Assembly (NCBI RefSeq): GCF_000745015.1
Contig: NZ_JQNA01000002.1
Span: 1,736,001-1,800,000, forward strand
DNA length: 64,000 nt
Source of the DNA: Burkholderia sp. 9120
GTDB taxonomy: Bacteria; Pseudomonadota; Gammaproteobacteria; Burkholderiales; Burkholderiaceae
Direction: 5' to 3'
The notes under the pieces are model-generated. The model saw only the letters and a program-made list of their open reading frames with translations. It searched no databases and was not told the origin of the DNA. The translations under genes and the position numbers were made by a program. Positions 55,566 to 64,000 of this stretch are shown here, piece after piece. How positions within the stretch are numbered: the stretch's first letter is position 1; each line of letters starts with the position of its first letter.

Positions 55566-56312
55566 ATGGAACGGTATGGAGAAAAACGAGCAGTGGTCAT
55601 CGGCGGAACGAGCGGCATGGGGCTCGCGACGGCGAAGATGCTCCTCGATGGGGGGGCGCGCGTTGTGGTGACGGGTCGCTCGAAGGCTGGTCTGGAATCG
55701 GCGCAAAAAGAGCTTGGAAAGGACGCCATCGTGGTTTCGAGCGACGCGCGGTCGTTGACGGACATCGATGCCCTCGCCTCTCGGGTGAAGGCCGAGTTCG
55801 ACACCTTCGACCTGCTTTTCGTCAACGCCGGGTTCAGCATTCCAACGCCTCTCGGGAGCGTCACCGAGGACATCTACGACGAGATGTTCAACCTGAACGC
55901 CAAAGGACCGTTTTTTGCGGTCCAAAAGCTCGCGCCGCTGATCAACCGGGGAGGCTCTGTCGTCCTCACGACCTCCGTCGCCAACGTCAAGGGACTGCCC
56001 GGACAAGCCACCTACGGCGCCGCCAAGGCGGCGCTGCGATCCTTCGCCCGGGTGCTCGCAGCCGAGCTCCTTCCCCAGGACATCCGCGTCAACGCGGTGT
56101 CGCCCGGTCCCATCGAGACGGGCATCCTCGAAAAGGTGTTTCCCACGGAGGAGATGCGGGCCCACGTGAGGGCGCACACACTCGGCATCATCCCGATGAA
56201 GCGCTTCGGGACCTCGGAGGAGATCGCGAAGGCCGTCCTCTTCCTCGCGTTCGACGCGACCTTCACGAACGGCGCCGAGATTCCGGTCGATGGGGGTTGG
56301 TCGCAGCTCTGA
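55566..56312 (+). CDS. Short-chain dehydrogenase/reductase, second of three
   Basis: A 248-residue classical SDR. GGTSGMGLATAKMLL is the cofactor loop and TTSVANVKGLPGQATYGAAK carries Ser, Tyr and Lys of the active site. The substrate-binding end has PVDGGWSQL, the usual family C-terminus. A strong GGAGGAA ribosome site lies 8 bases before the ATG. It most resembles oxidoreductases of the 3-oxoacyl-ACP reductase group, but reaction and substrate are not determined. Confidence 0.88.
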   Translation: MERYGEKRAVVIGGTSGMGLATAKMLLDGGARVVVTGRSKAGLESAQKELGKDAIVVSSDARSLTDIDALASRVKAEFDTFDLLFVNAGFSIPTPLGSVTEDIYDEMFNLNAKGPFFAVQKLAPLINRGGSVVLTTSVANVKGLPGQATYGAAKAALRSFARVLAAELLPQDIRVNAVSPGPIETGILEKVFPTEEMRAHVRAHTLGIIPMKRFGTSEEIAKAVLFLAFDATFTNGAEIPVDGGWSQL

Positions 56313-56369
56313 ATTCGACACGTCGGCGGCATAGGGCCAACCTCGCCACCACCTTCGGAGGAGCCTCTG

Positions 56370-56576
56370 ATGGCACACACAGCGAACCATTCGGTCCCAG
56401 AGCAGGGAAAATTTCGCCGTGCCCTCGCGGCCATCTGGGCCTTCTTGCAAGCGATGGATTCCACCAGCTTCGACTACACGCTCGATCGCATCGAATGCTT
56501 GGAACGGGAGGTGGGACGACTGAAGGAGGAATTGCGCCAAAGCCGGGACCCGGCGGCACTCGATACCCACAAGTAA
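56370..56576 (+). CDS. Small coiled-coil protein between SDR genes
   Basis: A 68-residue protein. The N-terminal half is helical (FRRALAAIWAFLQAMD) and the C-terminal half is a short coiled coil (LDRIECLEREVGRLKEEL). A GGAGGAG ribosome site lies 8 bases before the ATG, and the gene is placed between two SDR genes in the same direction. The family is not recognised; similar small proteins accompany SDR genes in Burkholderia. Confidence 0.65.
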   Translation: MAHTANHSVPEQGKFRRALAAIWAFLQAMDSTSFDYTLDRIECLEREVGRLKEELRQSRDPAALDTHK

Positions 56577-56588
56577 AAAGGGAACAAC

Positions 56589-57335
56589 ATGCCTGCACTG
56601 AAAAACAAGATTGCCGTCGTCACGGGCGGCAGCAGCGGCATCGGCCTCGCGACCGCCAAGAGGTTCGTTGCAGAGGGCGCCTACGTGTTTATCGCCGGCC
56701 GCCGCCAGGCCGAGCTCGACAAGGCCGTCGCGGAGATCGGCTCGAACGTGACCGGCGTAAAGACCGACATCGCCAAGCTCGAAGACCTCGACCGTCTTTA
56801 CGCGACCGTCGCGAAAAAAGGCAAGATCGATGTAATTTTCGCCGGCGCGGCCTTTGTCGAAAAGGCGCTGACACCCGAAGCCACGCCGGAGCACTTCGAC
56901 AAGACCTTCGACACCAACGCACGAGGCACTTATTTCACCGTTCAGAAGGCGCTGCCCCACTTGAATGATGGGGCCTCCATCATCCTCGTGGCCTCCGCCG
57001 GGAAGAACAAAGGATTTCCCGGCCGCAGCACCTATAGCGCCAGCAAAGCGGCGCTCCGTTCGTTCGCCCGGACTTGGACCAATGAGCTCAAGGGTCGGAA
57101 GATCAGGACCAACGTGCTGAGCCCTGGCGCGGTCGACACCCCGATGTTCGACGAGCAGTTCCCGTCCAAGGAAGGCGCCGCCGAAGCCAGGAAGCAGATC
57201 ACCGCGATTACGCCTCTGGCGCGCTTGGCGCGTTCCGAGGAGATCGCTTCCGCAGCGTTATTCCTCGCCTCTGACCAAAGCAGCTACGTCGCCGGTATCG
57301 ACCTTCCGGTAGACGGCGGCCTGACGGCTGTCTAG
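56589..57335 (+). CDS. Short-chain dehydrogenase/reductase, third of three
   Basis: A 248-residue classical SDR. The cofactor motif is TGGSSGIGLATAKRF; VASAGKNKGFPGRSTYSASK holds the catalytic Ser, Tyr and Lys, and PVDGGLTAV ends the protein. Only FAGAA is seen where NNAG is usual, a mild change of the central strand motif. It follows the small coiled-coil gene by 12 bp. Together the cluster probably reduces or oxidises carbonyl compounds under TetR control. Confidence 0.88.
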   Translation: MPALKNKIAVVTGGSSGIGLATAKRFVAEGAYVFIAGRRQAELDKAVAEIGSNVTGVKTDIAKLEDLDRLYATVAKKGKIDVIFAGAAFVEKALTPEATPEHFDKTFDTNARGTYFTVQKALPHLNDGASIILVASAGKNKGFPGRSTYSASKAALRSFARTWTNELKGRKIRTNVLSPGAVDTPMFDEQFPSKEGAAEARKQITAITPLARLARSEEIASAALFLASDQSSYVAGIDLPVDGGLTAV

Positions 57336-57680
57336 ACTGAAAAGGACTTTGCCGTACCCGACTCCGCATCCCGCTACACGCACAGCCAGGAGACAATACA
57401 AGCTCTCCTAGGTCATTGAACACTTCCGCCGCGTCCGATACGTTCGATTCCCCGCTCCGCCCCGTCCGCTCTCGGGGCCGGCGCCCGGATTTTCTCACTA
57501 ACCGTGTCAGCAGTTTTTCACTTACTTGGCAGAGTTTTCACTTTCTGTGTCACCCGCCAGGTGATGACGCCATCGCAGTTCGCGCTCGCGGAGTCCGATC
57601 AATCTGCGAGATTGTTGACGCGCGCGCAATGATTTCGAATGGTCGGGTGGCTGGACAAGACGGCATCACTCATTGCCATC
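57336..57680. other. Spacer after the SDR cluster, possible IS relic
   Basis: A 345 bp spacer with no gene recognised. It carries the right copy of the inverted motif pair described separately and TGTCAGCAGTTTTTCACTT at 57505, which resembles ends of some IS21-type elements; this comparison is from memory. Confidence 0.4.
57511..57545. repeat. Right copy of the inverted motif pair flanking the TetR/SDR cassette
   Basis: CAGTTTTTCACTTACT (57511-57526) and TTTTCACTTTC (57535-57545) are the reverse complements, in mirror order, of the motifs at 53650 and 53621. Between the two copies lies the complete TetR/SDR cassette. Confidence 0.5.
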
Positions 57681-58130
57681 TCACCATGGTGATCGTCGGT
57701 TGCCCTTCCCAAAATGCAGCACACGCTGCCGAGCTTCGGCGATTACATACACGGGTGCATTTGATAGCTGCTGCTCATGCAGATCAAGAAGACGGGTAAT
57801 CGCCAGACAATCGGCCGATTCGATGAGCCAGATGTTCTTGCCTGCATTTCTCGCGGCGTCATCCAGAATCCGCTCTGCCTCAAGATACATCTCTTGATTC
57901 GCTGCACCGAATCCCGCTTGCTGTAGATACCACGCCAAATAGAGTGCCTTCACCAGTTCTGCGAGCAAATCGCCGTTGCCCTTGCCGGTCCGAAATGCTG
58001 CCAAGGCGAGATGCCAGCGCAGCGATTGCTCGCGGACATAAGCAGCCGGGTGAGGTAATAGCATGGCCTTGTCCAGCGGCTTTCTACGTGGCTGACCAGT
58101 TACTGACCGTTTCTTGCGATTCTGTGGCAT
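57681..58130 (-). CDS. Conserved hypothetical protein
   Basis: A 149-residue helical protein with the recurring pattern LRWHLALAAFRTGKGNGDLLAELVKALYLAWYLQQAGFG. From memory this belongs to a Burkholderia/Ralstonia family sometimes called Fis family regulator, though no Fis-type helix-turn-helix is evident. Function is unknown. It is divergent from vgrG, 240 bp away. Confidence 0.65.
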   Translation of the reverse strand: MPQNRKKRSVTGQPRRKPLDKAMLLPHPAAYVREQSLRWHLALAAFRTGKGNGDLLAELVKALYLAWYLQQAGFGAANQEMYLEAERILDDAARNAGKNIWLIESADCLAITRLLDLHEQQLSNAPVYVIAEARQRVLHFGKGNRRSPW

Positions 58131-58369
58131 GGATTAGGCAATCGGATTGTTCCTGTCAAAGCCGGGCATCGTAATCCAGTTAGGCAAGGTGAAAGCGATA
58201 TCCGAAACGTTATTTGACAGAATTTACAGATATGCCGCCTGCATTGGTTAGCCAACAAATCCATGCGCCTCACATTTACTGACAGTGAATAGCTGGCCGA
58301 TTCATCTGAAGTTTCGTAAAATCGTGCGTGAAGCGATTGCCCAGTCAATCGGAACAGAATAGAGGCGGC

Positions 58370-60880
58370 ATGGGAGCGCAAGACATAATCGGGGCACTCA
58401 CCGGCGGGTTCGTGCAAAGCGACCGCCTGCTTAAGCTGGATAGTCCTTTGGGCAGTAATGTCCTGCTGCCCCAGCGGGTCGTTGGTCACTCACGGATTGG
58501 CCGCCATTATGAATTCACGTCCGATGTCGTGTCGACCTCGGACGCGATCGAACTCAAGAAACTGATCGCCCAGCCGGTGACGCTTTGGGTTCAACAGGTG
58601 GACAGGTCCTATCTGCCTCATCACGGCTATGTTCACACAGCCCGCCGTCTTGGGTCGGATAGCGGGCTGACGAGTTATCAGATCGGCTATGCGTCGTGGA
58701 TGCATTTTCTTCGCTTCCGCAAGGATGCACGAATCTGGCAAGACAAACCTGCTGACGAAATCCTGACTGATGTATTCAACATGCACCCGCAGGCTCAAGG
58801 TGCATTTCGCTTTGCGTTGAGCAAGCCGTTGCCCTCACGTTCGTTCTGCATGCAATACGAGAACGACTGGAATTTCGTCCACCGTTTGATGGAAAACGAG
58901 GGGCTATTCGGCTACTTCGAGCAGGCGAGCGATGGCAAGTCGCATACGCTCATCGTTACAGATAGCCTCGACACGTTCCCGCCTCTTTCACCGCAGACAG
59001 TTCCGTTTTATCGCGCGGGCACGAACAGTGAAGCCGATGCCCTGGTTCAGTGGTCGGGCACGCGAACACTACAAAGCACAACACTTACGACCCGCACCTT
59101 CGATTACAAGGCACCCGCTTCCCCCACCTTTGCCAAGGGCACAAACATTCCGACGCTTCCTACGCAGGGGAATCTGCCTGAGCAGGCTGAGGTGTATGAA
59201 TACACGGGAGCCTACACCTACGGGGCGCAGGATCGGGGGGATGCCCTGTCAAAAATCCGCGTGGAAGAATGGGAATCGCAGGCAAAACGGTTCAGTGGTT
59301 CGGGTGGTGTACGAAGCGCAGATGCGGGGCTCTGGTTTGAGCTTGACGATCATCCCGGCCATGCGACAGATAGCCAGCAAAATCGCCAGTTTGCGATTAT
59401 TGAAACCACCTGGTTCATCGAGAACAATCTGCCAGTGTCCAGTCAGGCGACCGATTTCCCGCACAGCATCAAGAGCGAACTCGCTGCGGCGAAAGCTAAC
59501 CATACCGGCCTGAAGGTTACGCATGCCGATGGCACCGAAGGTTTCTTCCTCGTTGAGATCGAAGCCCAGCGCAAGATTGTTCCGTTTCGCAGCGCGTTTG
59601 AACATCACAAACCGAAGATGCACTTGCAGACCGCGATTGTCGTCGGCCCTGCAAACTCTGAGGTCTATACCGATCCGCTGAATCGCATCAAGGTGCGTTT
59701 TCACTGGGATCGACTCAACGATGGCGACGAGAAAGCATCGTGCTGGGTGCGTGTTGCGATGTCCGATACGGGCGGCGGATACGGCGGCGTGCATGTGCCG
59801 AGAGTTGGTGAAGAGGTGCTGATCAGTTGGGTAGACGGCGATTGCGATAGACCGCTAGTCACGGGCCGCGTCTACAACGGTCAAACGCAACCTCACTGGC
59901 ATTCCAACGGCCTGATATCGGGCTACAAGTCCAAGGAATATCAGGGCAGCGGCTACAACCAGATGGTGATGGACGACTCGACGGGCCAGAACCGTGTTCA
60001 GCTTTATTCAACGAGCACAAACGCACATTTGCATCTGGGTTACCTGATTGACCAGACCGGGAACAACCGAGGCAGCTATCTGGGCAGTGGCTTTGACCTG
60101 AAGTCCGACGCTTACGGTGCGGTGCGTGCGGGCCAGGGCTTGTATGTCACAACCTACCCAGCGGCCAGCCAGCCGCTGGATGCACTGCAGACAACCTCGC
60201 AGCTAGTGAATTCGGAAAGCCTGCTGGAAGCGATGTCGAACGCCAGCACGACACATCAGGCAGAAAGCCTCAAGGATGGCTATGACTCGCTGAAGTCATA
60301 TACGGACGCGACACAGAACAGCGTGTCGGGCTCGTCGTCAGGGGGAAGTACGGCGGGCGGTGGAACCGGGAACGCGAATGGGTTCAGGGAACCCGTCATG
60401 CTGTTCGGTAGCCCCTCCGGTATCGCCATGTCCACGCAGCAGTCCGTGCATATCGCCAGCGATGCACAGACCAACCTCGTGAGCGGACAGAGCACCCACA
60501 TCGCAACTGGCAAATCGTTGATCGCGAGCGTCACGCAGAAGCTGAGCCTGTTCGTCCAGAACGCCGGAATGAAACTCTTCGCAGCGAAAGGCAAGGTAGA
60601 GATCCAGGCGCACAACGATAACATCGAGCTCAGCGCACAAAAGAGCGTCAAGCTCGTTTCAGCGACCGAGCAGATTCAGGCTATCGCCAAGGGCGAGATT
60701 CTGTTGACCTCTGGGGGCGCCTATATCCGCATCAAGGACGGAAACATCGAGATTCACGCGCCGGGCAAAATCGACGTGAAGGGCGCACAGCATAGCTTCA
60801 ATGGCCCGACGCGGATCGATGAAAAGTTTCCGTCGTGGAACGACAGCGTGCCGCACCGCGCGGTGGATTTTTCCGGGTAA
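58370..60880 (+). CDS. vgrG: Type VI secretion tip protein VgrG
   Basis: An 836-residue VgrG. The N-terminal gp27-like domain contains GYVHTARRLGSDSGLTSYQI and the segment NDWNFVHRLMENEGLFGYF. The gp5-like OB and beta-helix region follows (SCWVRVAMSDTGGGYGGVHV and EVLISWVDGDCDRPLVTGRV). The C-terminal DUF2345 extension includes repeats such as KVEIQAHNDNIELSAQKSV. It forms the membrane-piercing spike and carries the effector encoded directly downstream. The start at 58370 is chosen because AGAGG lies upstream and the family begins shortly after. Confidence 0.95.
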   Translation: MGAQDIIGALTGGFVQSDRLLKLDSPLGSNVLLPQRVVGHSRIGRHYEFTSDVVSTSDAIELKKLIAQPVTLWVQQVDRSYLPHHGYVHTARRLGSDSGLTSYQIGYASWMHFLRFRKDARIWQDKPADEILTDVFNMHPQAQGAFRFALSKPLPSRSFCMQYENDWNFVHRLMENEGLFGYFEQASDGKSHTLIVTDSLDTFPPLSPQTVPFYRAGTNSEADALVQWSGTRTLQSTTLTTRTFDYKAPASPTFAKGTNIPTLPTQGNLPEQAEVYEYTGAYTYGAQDRGDALSKIRVEEWESQAKRFSGSGGVRSADAGLWFELDDHPGHATDSQQNRQFAIIETTWFIENNLPVSSQATDFPHSIKSELAAAKANHTGLKVTHADGTEGFFLVEIEAQRKIVPFRSAFEHHKPKMHLQTAIVVGPANSEVYTDPLNRIKVRFHWDRLNDGDEKASCWVRVAMSDTGGGYGGVHVPRVGEEVLISWVDGDCDRPLVTGRVYNGQTQPHWHSNGLISGYKSKEYQGSGYNQMVMDDSTGQNRVQLYSTSTNAHLHLGYLIDQTGNNRGSYLGSGFDLKSDAYGAVRAGQGLYVTTYPAASQPLDALQTTSQLVNSESLLEAMSNASTTHQAESLKDGYDSLKSYTDATQNSVSGSSSGGSTAGGGTGNANGFREPVMLFGSPSGIAMSTQQSVHIASDAQTNLVSGQSTHIATGKSLIASVTQKLSLFVQNAGMKLFAAKGKVEIQAHNDNIELSAQKSVKLVSATEQIQAIAKGEILLTSGGAYIRIKDGNIEIHAPGKIDVKGAQHSFNGPTRIDEKFPSWNDSVPHRAVDFSG

Positions 60881-60933
60881 CGGCGACAGCGGCCGAAACA
60901 GTCTGCAACAGCAACTTGAACAAAGGATAGCGC

Positions 60934-63840
60934 GTGGCGCAACAACAGGAACAGCCGTCAAAAGTCGAGCGTTGGGCGTATCCCTTTCCTCTGAAGACCG
61001 CGAATATCACGTTCGCGCCCGAGGACTATCTCCAGGCGCTCGCGGTGGCCGAGGACGGTTTTTATCCGCTCGGCGTCAATGGTCTCTGGCATGGCGGTAT
61101 TCATTTCGGCGCGCAGACCGCAGGCAGGTTCCAGCAGGATGGCGGCGTGAGATGCATCGCGGACGGCGAGGTCGTCGCGTTCCGTCTGGATGAAAAGCTC
61201 CACGAAGTCGCTTACCCGGACGCGATCAAGGCGGGCTACTCGAAGGGATTCACGCTGGTGCGCCATCGGCTCGTTCTCCCGCCGCCTCCTCCGCAGCCGA
61301 CGAATGGCAACGCCCAGCCGCAGAATCCACCGGCAACGACACCACCTGCTGCGCAGAACACCACGCCGGCCGCCCAGGATGTGCTGACGTTCTTCAGCCT
61401 CTACATGCACACGCTGCCGCTGGAAGGTTACGGCGCTGGCACGCAACCGAATGGTCCGGCGAAGACGCTGCCTGCGTACTACGGCGCGACGGAAACGTAT
61501 GTCGTGGGGACGAAAGCGCATGACCCGCAATTGAAGGCAACGGGCCAGCCCGACAGCACGACGGCGGGTTTGCGCGTGCGCGCCTCGCATTCAGGACAAG
61601 CCGCTGTGATCGGGTGGCTGCCACGAGACACGAAAATCAAGATCGGGCAAAAGCACGGCGCATGGGGCAAGATTTCCAGCTTCGTTGCCGGCGCGGCGCA
61701 GCCCTACAAGCAAGGCGAAACGCTCAATGCGAGCGCCGCCCAAGGTTGGGTTTATGTCGGCGAGATGGACAAGGAAAGCAAGCCATCGGCAGTCGACCAG
61801 ATTTATATCTTGCCCAAGCCCCACAGAATCGCGGCGGGGGAGACTGTTGCCTGGATCGGCGAATATCAGCGGCTTGTGGAGGCGCGCGCACACCACACGT
61901 TGCCTCCCAAACTCGGCGAACGTCCACTGCTCCATGTGGAGGTGTTCACGGGAGACGATCTGAATGCGTTCATCGCGCGTAGCCGAACCCGAGCGCAACA
62001 ACTCGACGCGAAATCGCGCACGTTACTGCTGATTTCAAAGGGCGCAAAGTTGGTGCAGCCCATTACAGCGGACAGTTCTCTCGGCGCTGGTGTCGCGGTC
62101 AAGGCGACAGCTGATTCACCGGACAGCGGGCCATGGTGCAAGGTTCAAAAGGTCGATGCAGCAGGGCACCCTCTCAGTGGTCAGGCTGCGCTTTGGATCG
62201 TGCGGACCGACCTGCAAGGCTCGGGTGATCGTCAGGCATGGAGTCACTTTCCGCTCAGTGTAAATTCGGCAAGTGGGCCGGCCGCAGCCTGGACGCGTGT
62301 AGTGGCAACGGGATCAGGCCAGCACTGTTCCGAAGCAGAAGGCAAGACGTGGTACACAGTGAGCATCGCAGATGAAAATAACGCGCAAGTCAACGGCTGG
62401 GTCTGCGATCACGGGCATCCGCTAGTCGAACTGAAAACTCCGTGGGACTGGCCAGGGTTCGACATGGTAAATCTTGGCACGTCGGTGTCGGACATGTTCC
62501 AGCGTGCACTGTTTGTCGCCGATACCGGAACACCGGATGAAATCGCGAGTTTTGAGGATTCGTTCAACACCGCCCGCTCGGACGAAACCATCCGGAAGCT
62601 CGAAGACGCGATCGACGGGCAGGGACAGCACGATGGCAAGATCACCTCGCGGGAACTGCAACTGGCGCTTGGTAAGCCGTGGCTCGCAGATCGCATCGAT
62701 CACCTGATCGTTCGGTACGAGAGTGAATGGGGCGGCGAGATGAGCAAGTGGGATGCGCTGGACTCGCATATGCATGCGGGGTTACCTGTATGGCAGGCGG
62801 AGAAGACGCGGATTGATGCGCTTCGATATTGGTCAGGCATCACCGGAGTAACAGGATGGCCATCGAGCGCGAATGTCTACCATGTGCACCCTCTGGGCAT
62901 CGTGGGCAATTTCTTTGATCCCGACGCTTGTGCTTGCGGCTGCTGCGTGGAAGTCACGGGAACACGCTTCAAGAAGGATGCAAATACGTTCTGGTACGGG
63001 CCACAGCATTCGGGTTCGATTCAGTTGGGTACCTGTCCGGCTTTGGCGACGATGCGGGCCAACGGGACATTAAGCGAGATCGAAGAAAAGATTCTGCGCG
63101 CCATGTCTCAGAATGAAGGCAAGGTCGATACGGTCCAGGCGATCGACAAGGCAATTATCAGCGCCGGAGCAATGCAGAAGACCATTCGGGGCGCGGAAAG
63201 CCGGGGCGAGTTAGCCACTCAGATCGCCTCTTTTCGAGACGCGCATCCAGCCGATTACCAACGGTATTTTTCCAATTGCGGATGGACCGTCACCGGTTCC
63301 GGCGGCGATGCGGCTCTGGGGTATGCGGATTCGACATTTACTAATGGCGTTCGGATCACCGGCGACGAGCTTTTCACTGCGCTTCGGCGCGACTGTTCGA
63401 TCGACACCTTTGGCAAGCCGGTCAAATGTCCACCAGTCGCATCGATGGCTCATGCCGTATCGTCGCCGCTATATCAGGAGTTGCAGGTCAAGGATTTCGT
63501 CGATCGTCTCAATCATGCTATTGGCAAGACTCCCAGTGGCTATGATTACGAGATCAAGGACTATTTGCAGTCGCCGCTCGGCCGCGCGACCGTCTTGGAT
63601 CAGGACGTCAATGCGCCGGGTGCGACGGCCAACAGTATGAAAGCTTCGCTAGATCATTTTTTTCAACATAATCCGCATGTTTCTCGCAATCCCACTGAGT
63701 GGGGGGCGAACAGGGCAGCGTACGAAACCAGCATTCTGCAAGACTACGGCCCATCGCGTTATATGGCACAAGTGAATGGCGTGTCGGTCGCGCCGCAGCG
63801 TTACGCTCATCTCGCTCAAATCCTGGGAATGCCATCTTGA
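60934..63840 (+). CDS. Type VI secretion effector, multidomain candidate peptidoglycan hydrolase
   Basis: A 968-residue protein encoded 53 bp after vgrG, starting with GTG and preceded by AAAGGA. The N-terminal part resembles an M23/LytM metallopeptidase split by an insertion: LWHGGIHFG (His53, His57), LYMHTL (His159) and LLHVEVF (His334). The usual Asp of the first motif is His. Within it lie a proline-rich linker and SH3b-like segments (GLRVRASHSGQAAVIGWLP, 213-231). An EF-hand-like loop (DGQGQHDGKITS, 561-572) and a Cys cluster (CACGCC, 666-671) follow. The C-terminus has a lysozyme-like motif MSQNEGKVDTVQAIDKA with a candidate catalytic Glu728. It is inferred to cleave peptidoglycan of competitors. 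Confidence 0.8.
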   Translation: MAQQQEQPSKVERWAYPFPLKTANITFAPEDYLQALAVAEDGFYPLGVNGLWHGGIHFGAQTAGRFQQDGGVRCIADGEVVAFRLDEKLHEVAYPDAIKAGYSKGFTLVRHRLVLPPPPPQPTNGNAQPQNPPATTPPAAQNTTPAAQDVLTFFSLYMHTLPLEGYGAGTQPNGPAKTLPAYYGATETYVVGTKAHDPQLKATGQPDSTTAGLRVRASHSGQAAVIGWLPRDTKIKIGQKHGAWGKISSFVAGAAQPYKQGETLNASAAQGWVYVGEMDKESKPSAVDQIYILPKPHRIAAGETVAWIGEYQRLVEARAHHTLPPKLGERPLLHVEVFTGDDLNAFIARSRTRAQQLDAKSRTLLLISKGAKLVQPITADSSLGAGVAVKATADSPDSGPWCKVQKVDAAGHPLSGQAALWIVRTDLQGSGDRQAWSHFPLSVNSASGPAAAWTRVVATGSGQHCSEAEGKTWYTVSIADENNAQVNGWVCDHGHPLVELKTPWDWPGFDMVNLGTSVSDMFQRALFVADTGTPDEIASFEDSFNTARSDETIRKLEDAIDGQGQHDGKITSRELQLALGKPWLADRIDHLIVRYESEWGGEMSKWDALDSHMHAGLPVWQAEKTRIDALRYWSGITGVTGWPSSANVYHVHPLGIVGNFFDPDACACGCCVEVTGTRFKKDANTFWYGPQHSGSIQLGTCPALATMRANGTLSEIEEKILRAMSQNEGKVDTVQAIDKAIISAGAMQKTIRGAESRGELATQIASFRDAHPADYQRYFSNCGWTVTGSGGDAALGYADSTFTNGVRITGDELFTALRRDCSIDTFGKPVKCPPVASMAHAVSSPLYQELQVKDFVDRLNHAIGKTPSGYDYEIKDYLQSPLGRATVLDQDVNAPGATANSMKASLDHFFQHNPHVSRNPTEWGANRAAYETSILQDYGPSRYMAQVNGVSVAPQRYAHLAQILGMPS

Positions 63841-64000
63841 AAAATGTAACCTCCAAATTTACGACGGCAAGAGTTACGCCGGTTCGAATTGGCTCGCCTC
63901 GCACGCAAGCTTCTCGTATCGGCGCGGTGATCGCGACGGCGTTGCTGCTGACCTGCGGTGCTGTTGCGCCCGCACTTTCTGCCGCGCCGTCGTCCACGTT
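63837..64000 (+). CDS. Exported protein, start of gene (partial), candidate immunity gene
   Basis: A TTG at 63837 overlaps the effector stop (TTGA) and opens a frame to the window end. After a basic N-terminal stretch it encodes a signal sequence (RIGAVIATALLLTCGAVAPALSA), a periplasmic export signal. Position directly after the effector and translational overlap suggest an immunity protein or another part of the type VI module. Only about 54 residues are visible, so this is tentative. Confidence 0.5.
   Translation, partial: MKNVTSKFTTARVTPVRIGSPRTQASRIGAVIATALLLTCGAVAPALSAAPSST

Noticed and set aside
29870..58000. CRISPR array or cas genes in the accessory region
   Set aside because: No regularly spaced repeats and no Cas motifs were seen.
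58131..58369. Search for a terminator or attachment repeat between the hypothetical gene and vgrG
   Set aside because: No hairpin with a T-run and no repeat of the tRNA-Lys 3' end was noticed.

Overview
The window reads as a piece of a Burkholderiaceae chromosome, most likely Paraburkholderia or a close relative. The base composition is GC-rich. Gene order such as glyA-nrdR, ybgC-tolQRAB-pal-cpoB and MFS-hmgA-fahA, together with a type VI secretion VgrG/effector pair, is typical of that family. This assignment rests on recognised protein families and gene order only; no database was searched.

Layout. Positions 1-29.8 kb are core chromosome: two tandem AspT-type exchangers (the first cut by the window edge), a D-lactate-type dehydrogenase, a conserved hypothetical, two MFS transporters, a homogentisate operon (MFS, hmgA, fahA), a degenerate EAL protein, an IclR regulator divergent from glutaryl-CoA dehydrogenase, a 1-Cys peroxiredoxin, a three-gene membrane/stress cluster (DUF883, YqjE-like, DUF3318-like), a five-gene minor pilin operon, glyA-nrdR, a short-chain dehydrogenase and the complete Tol-Pal operon. 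This block ends in a strong terminator and a tRNA-Lys(UUU) with a near-consensus promoter.

From the tRNA to about 50 kb lies an accessory region with lower GC and mostly unknown genes, but no visible integrase or transposase. It holds a DUF488 protein convergent with an unknown partner, a frameshifted DUF2513 gene, a large PHP-domain/SMC-like ATPase (TrlF-like), three separate proteins with an RxxxxH HEPN-type motif, a plasmid/ICE-type recombination module (DUF932, YqaJ nuclease, Cys-rich metal-binding protein, two tandem DWGDL-motif paralogs), a DUF4238 protein, a Trypco2-like small protein and several periplasmic proteins, one of them Rap1a/Tai-immunity-like. It looks like a defence and conflict-gene island built on the remains of an integrative element.

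From 50 to 58 kb come an XRE regulator with a palindromic operator candidate, two lipoproteins, and a TetR regulator divergent from three consecutive short-chain dehydrogenases. The TetR/SDR cassette is flanked by matching short motifs in inverted orientation, which may be relics of insertion-sequence ends. The right end is a type VI secretion cargo module: VgrG, a 968-residue multidomain candidate peptidoglycan-degrading effector, and the start of an overlapping exported-protein gene that could be its immunity partner.
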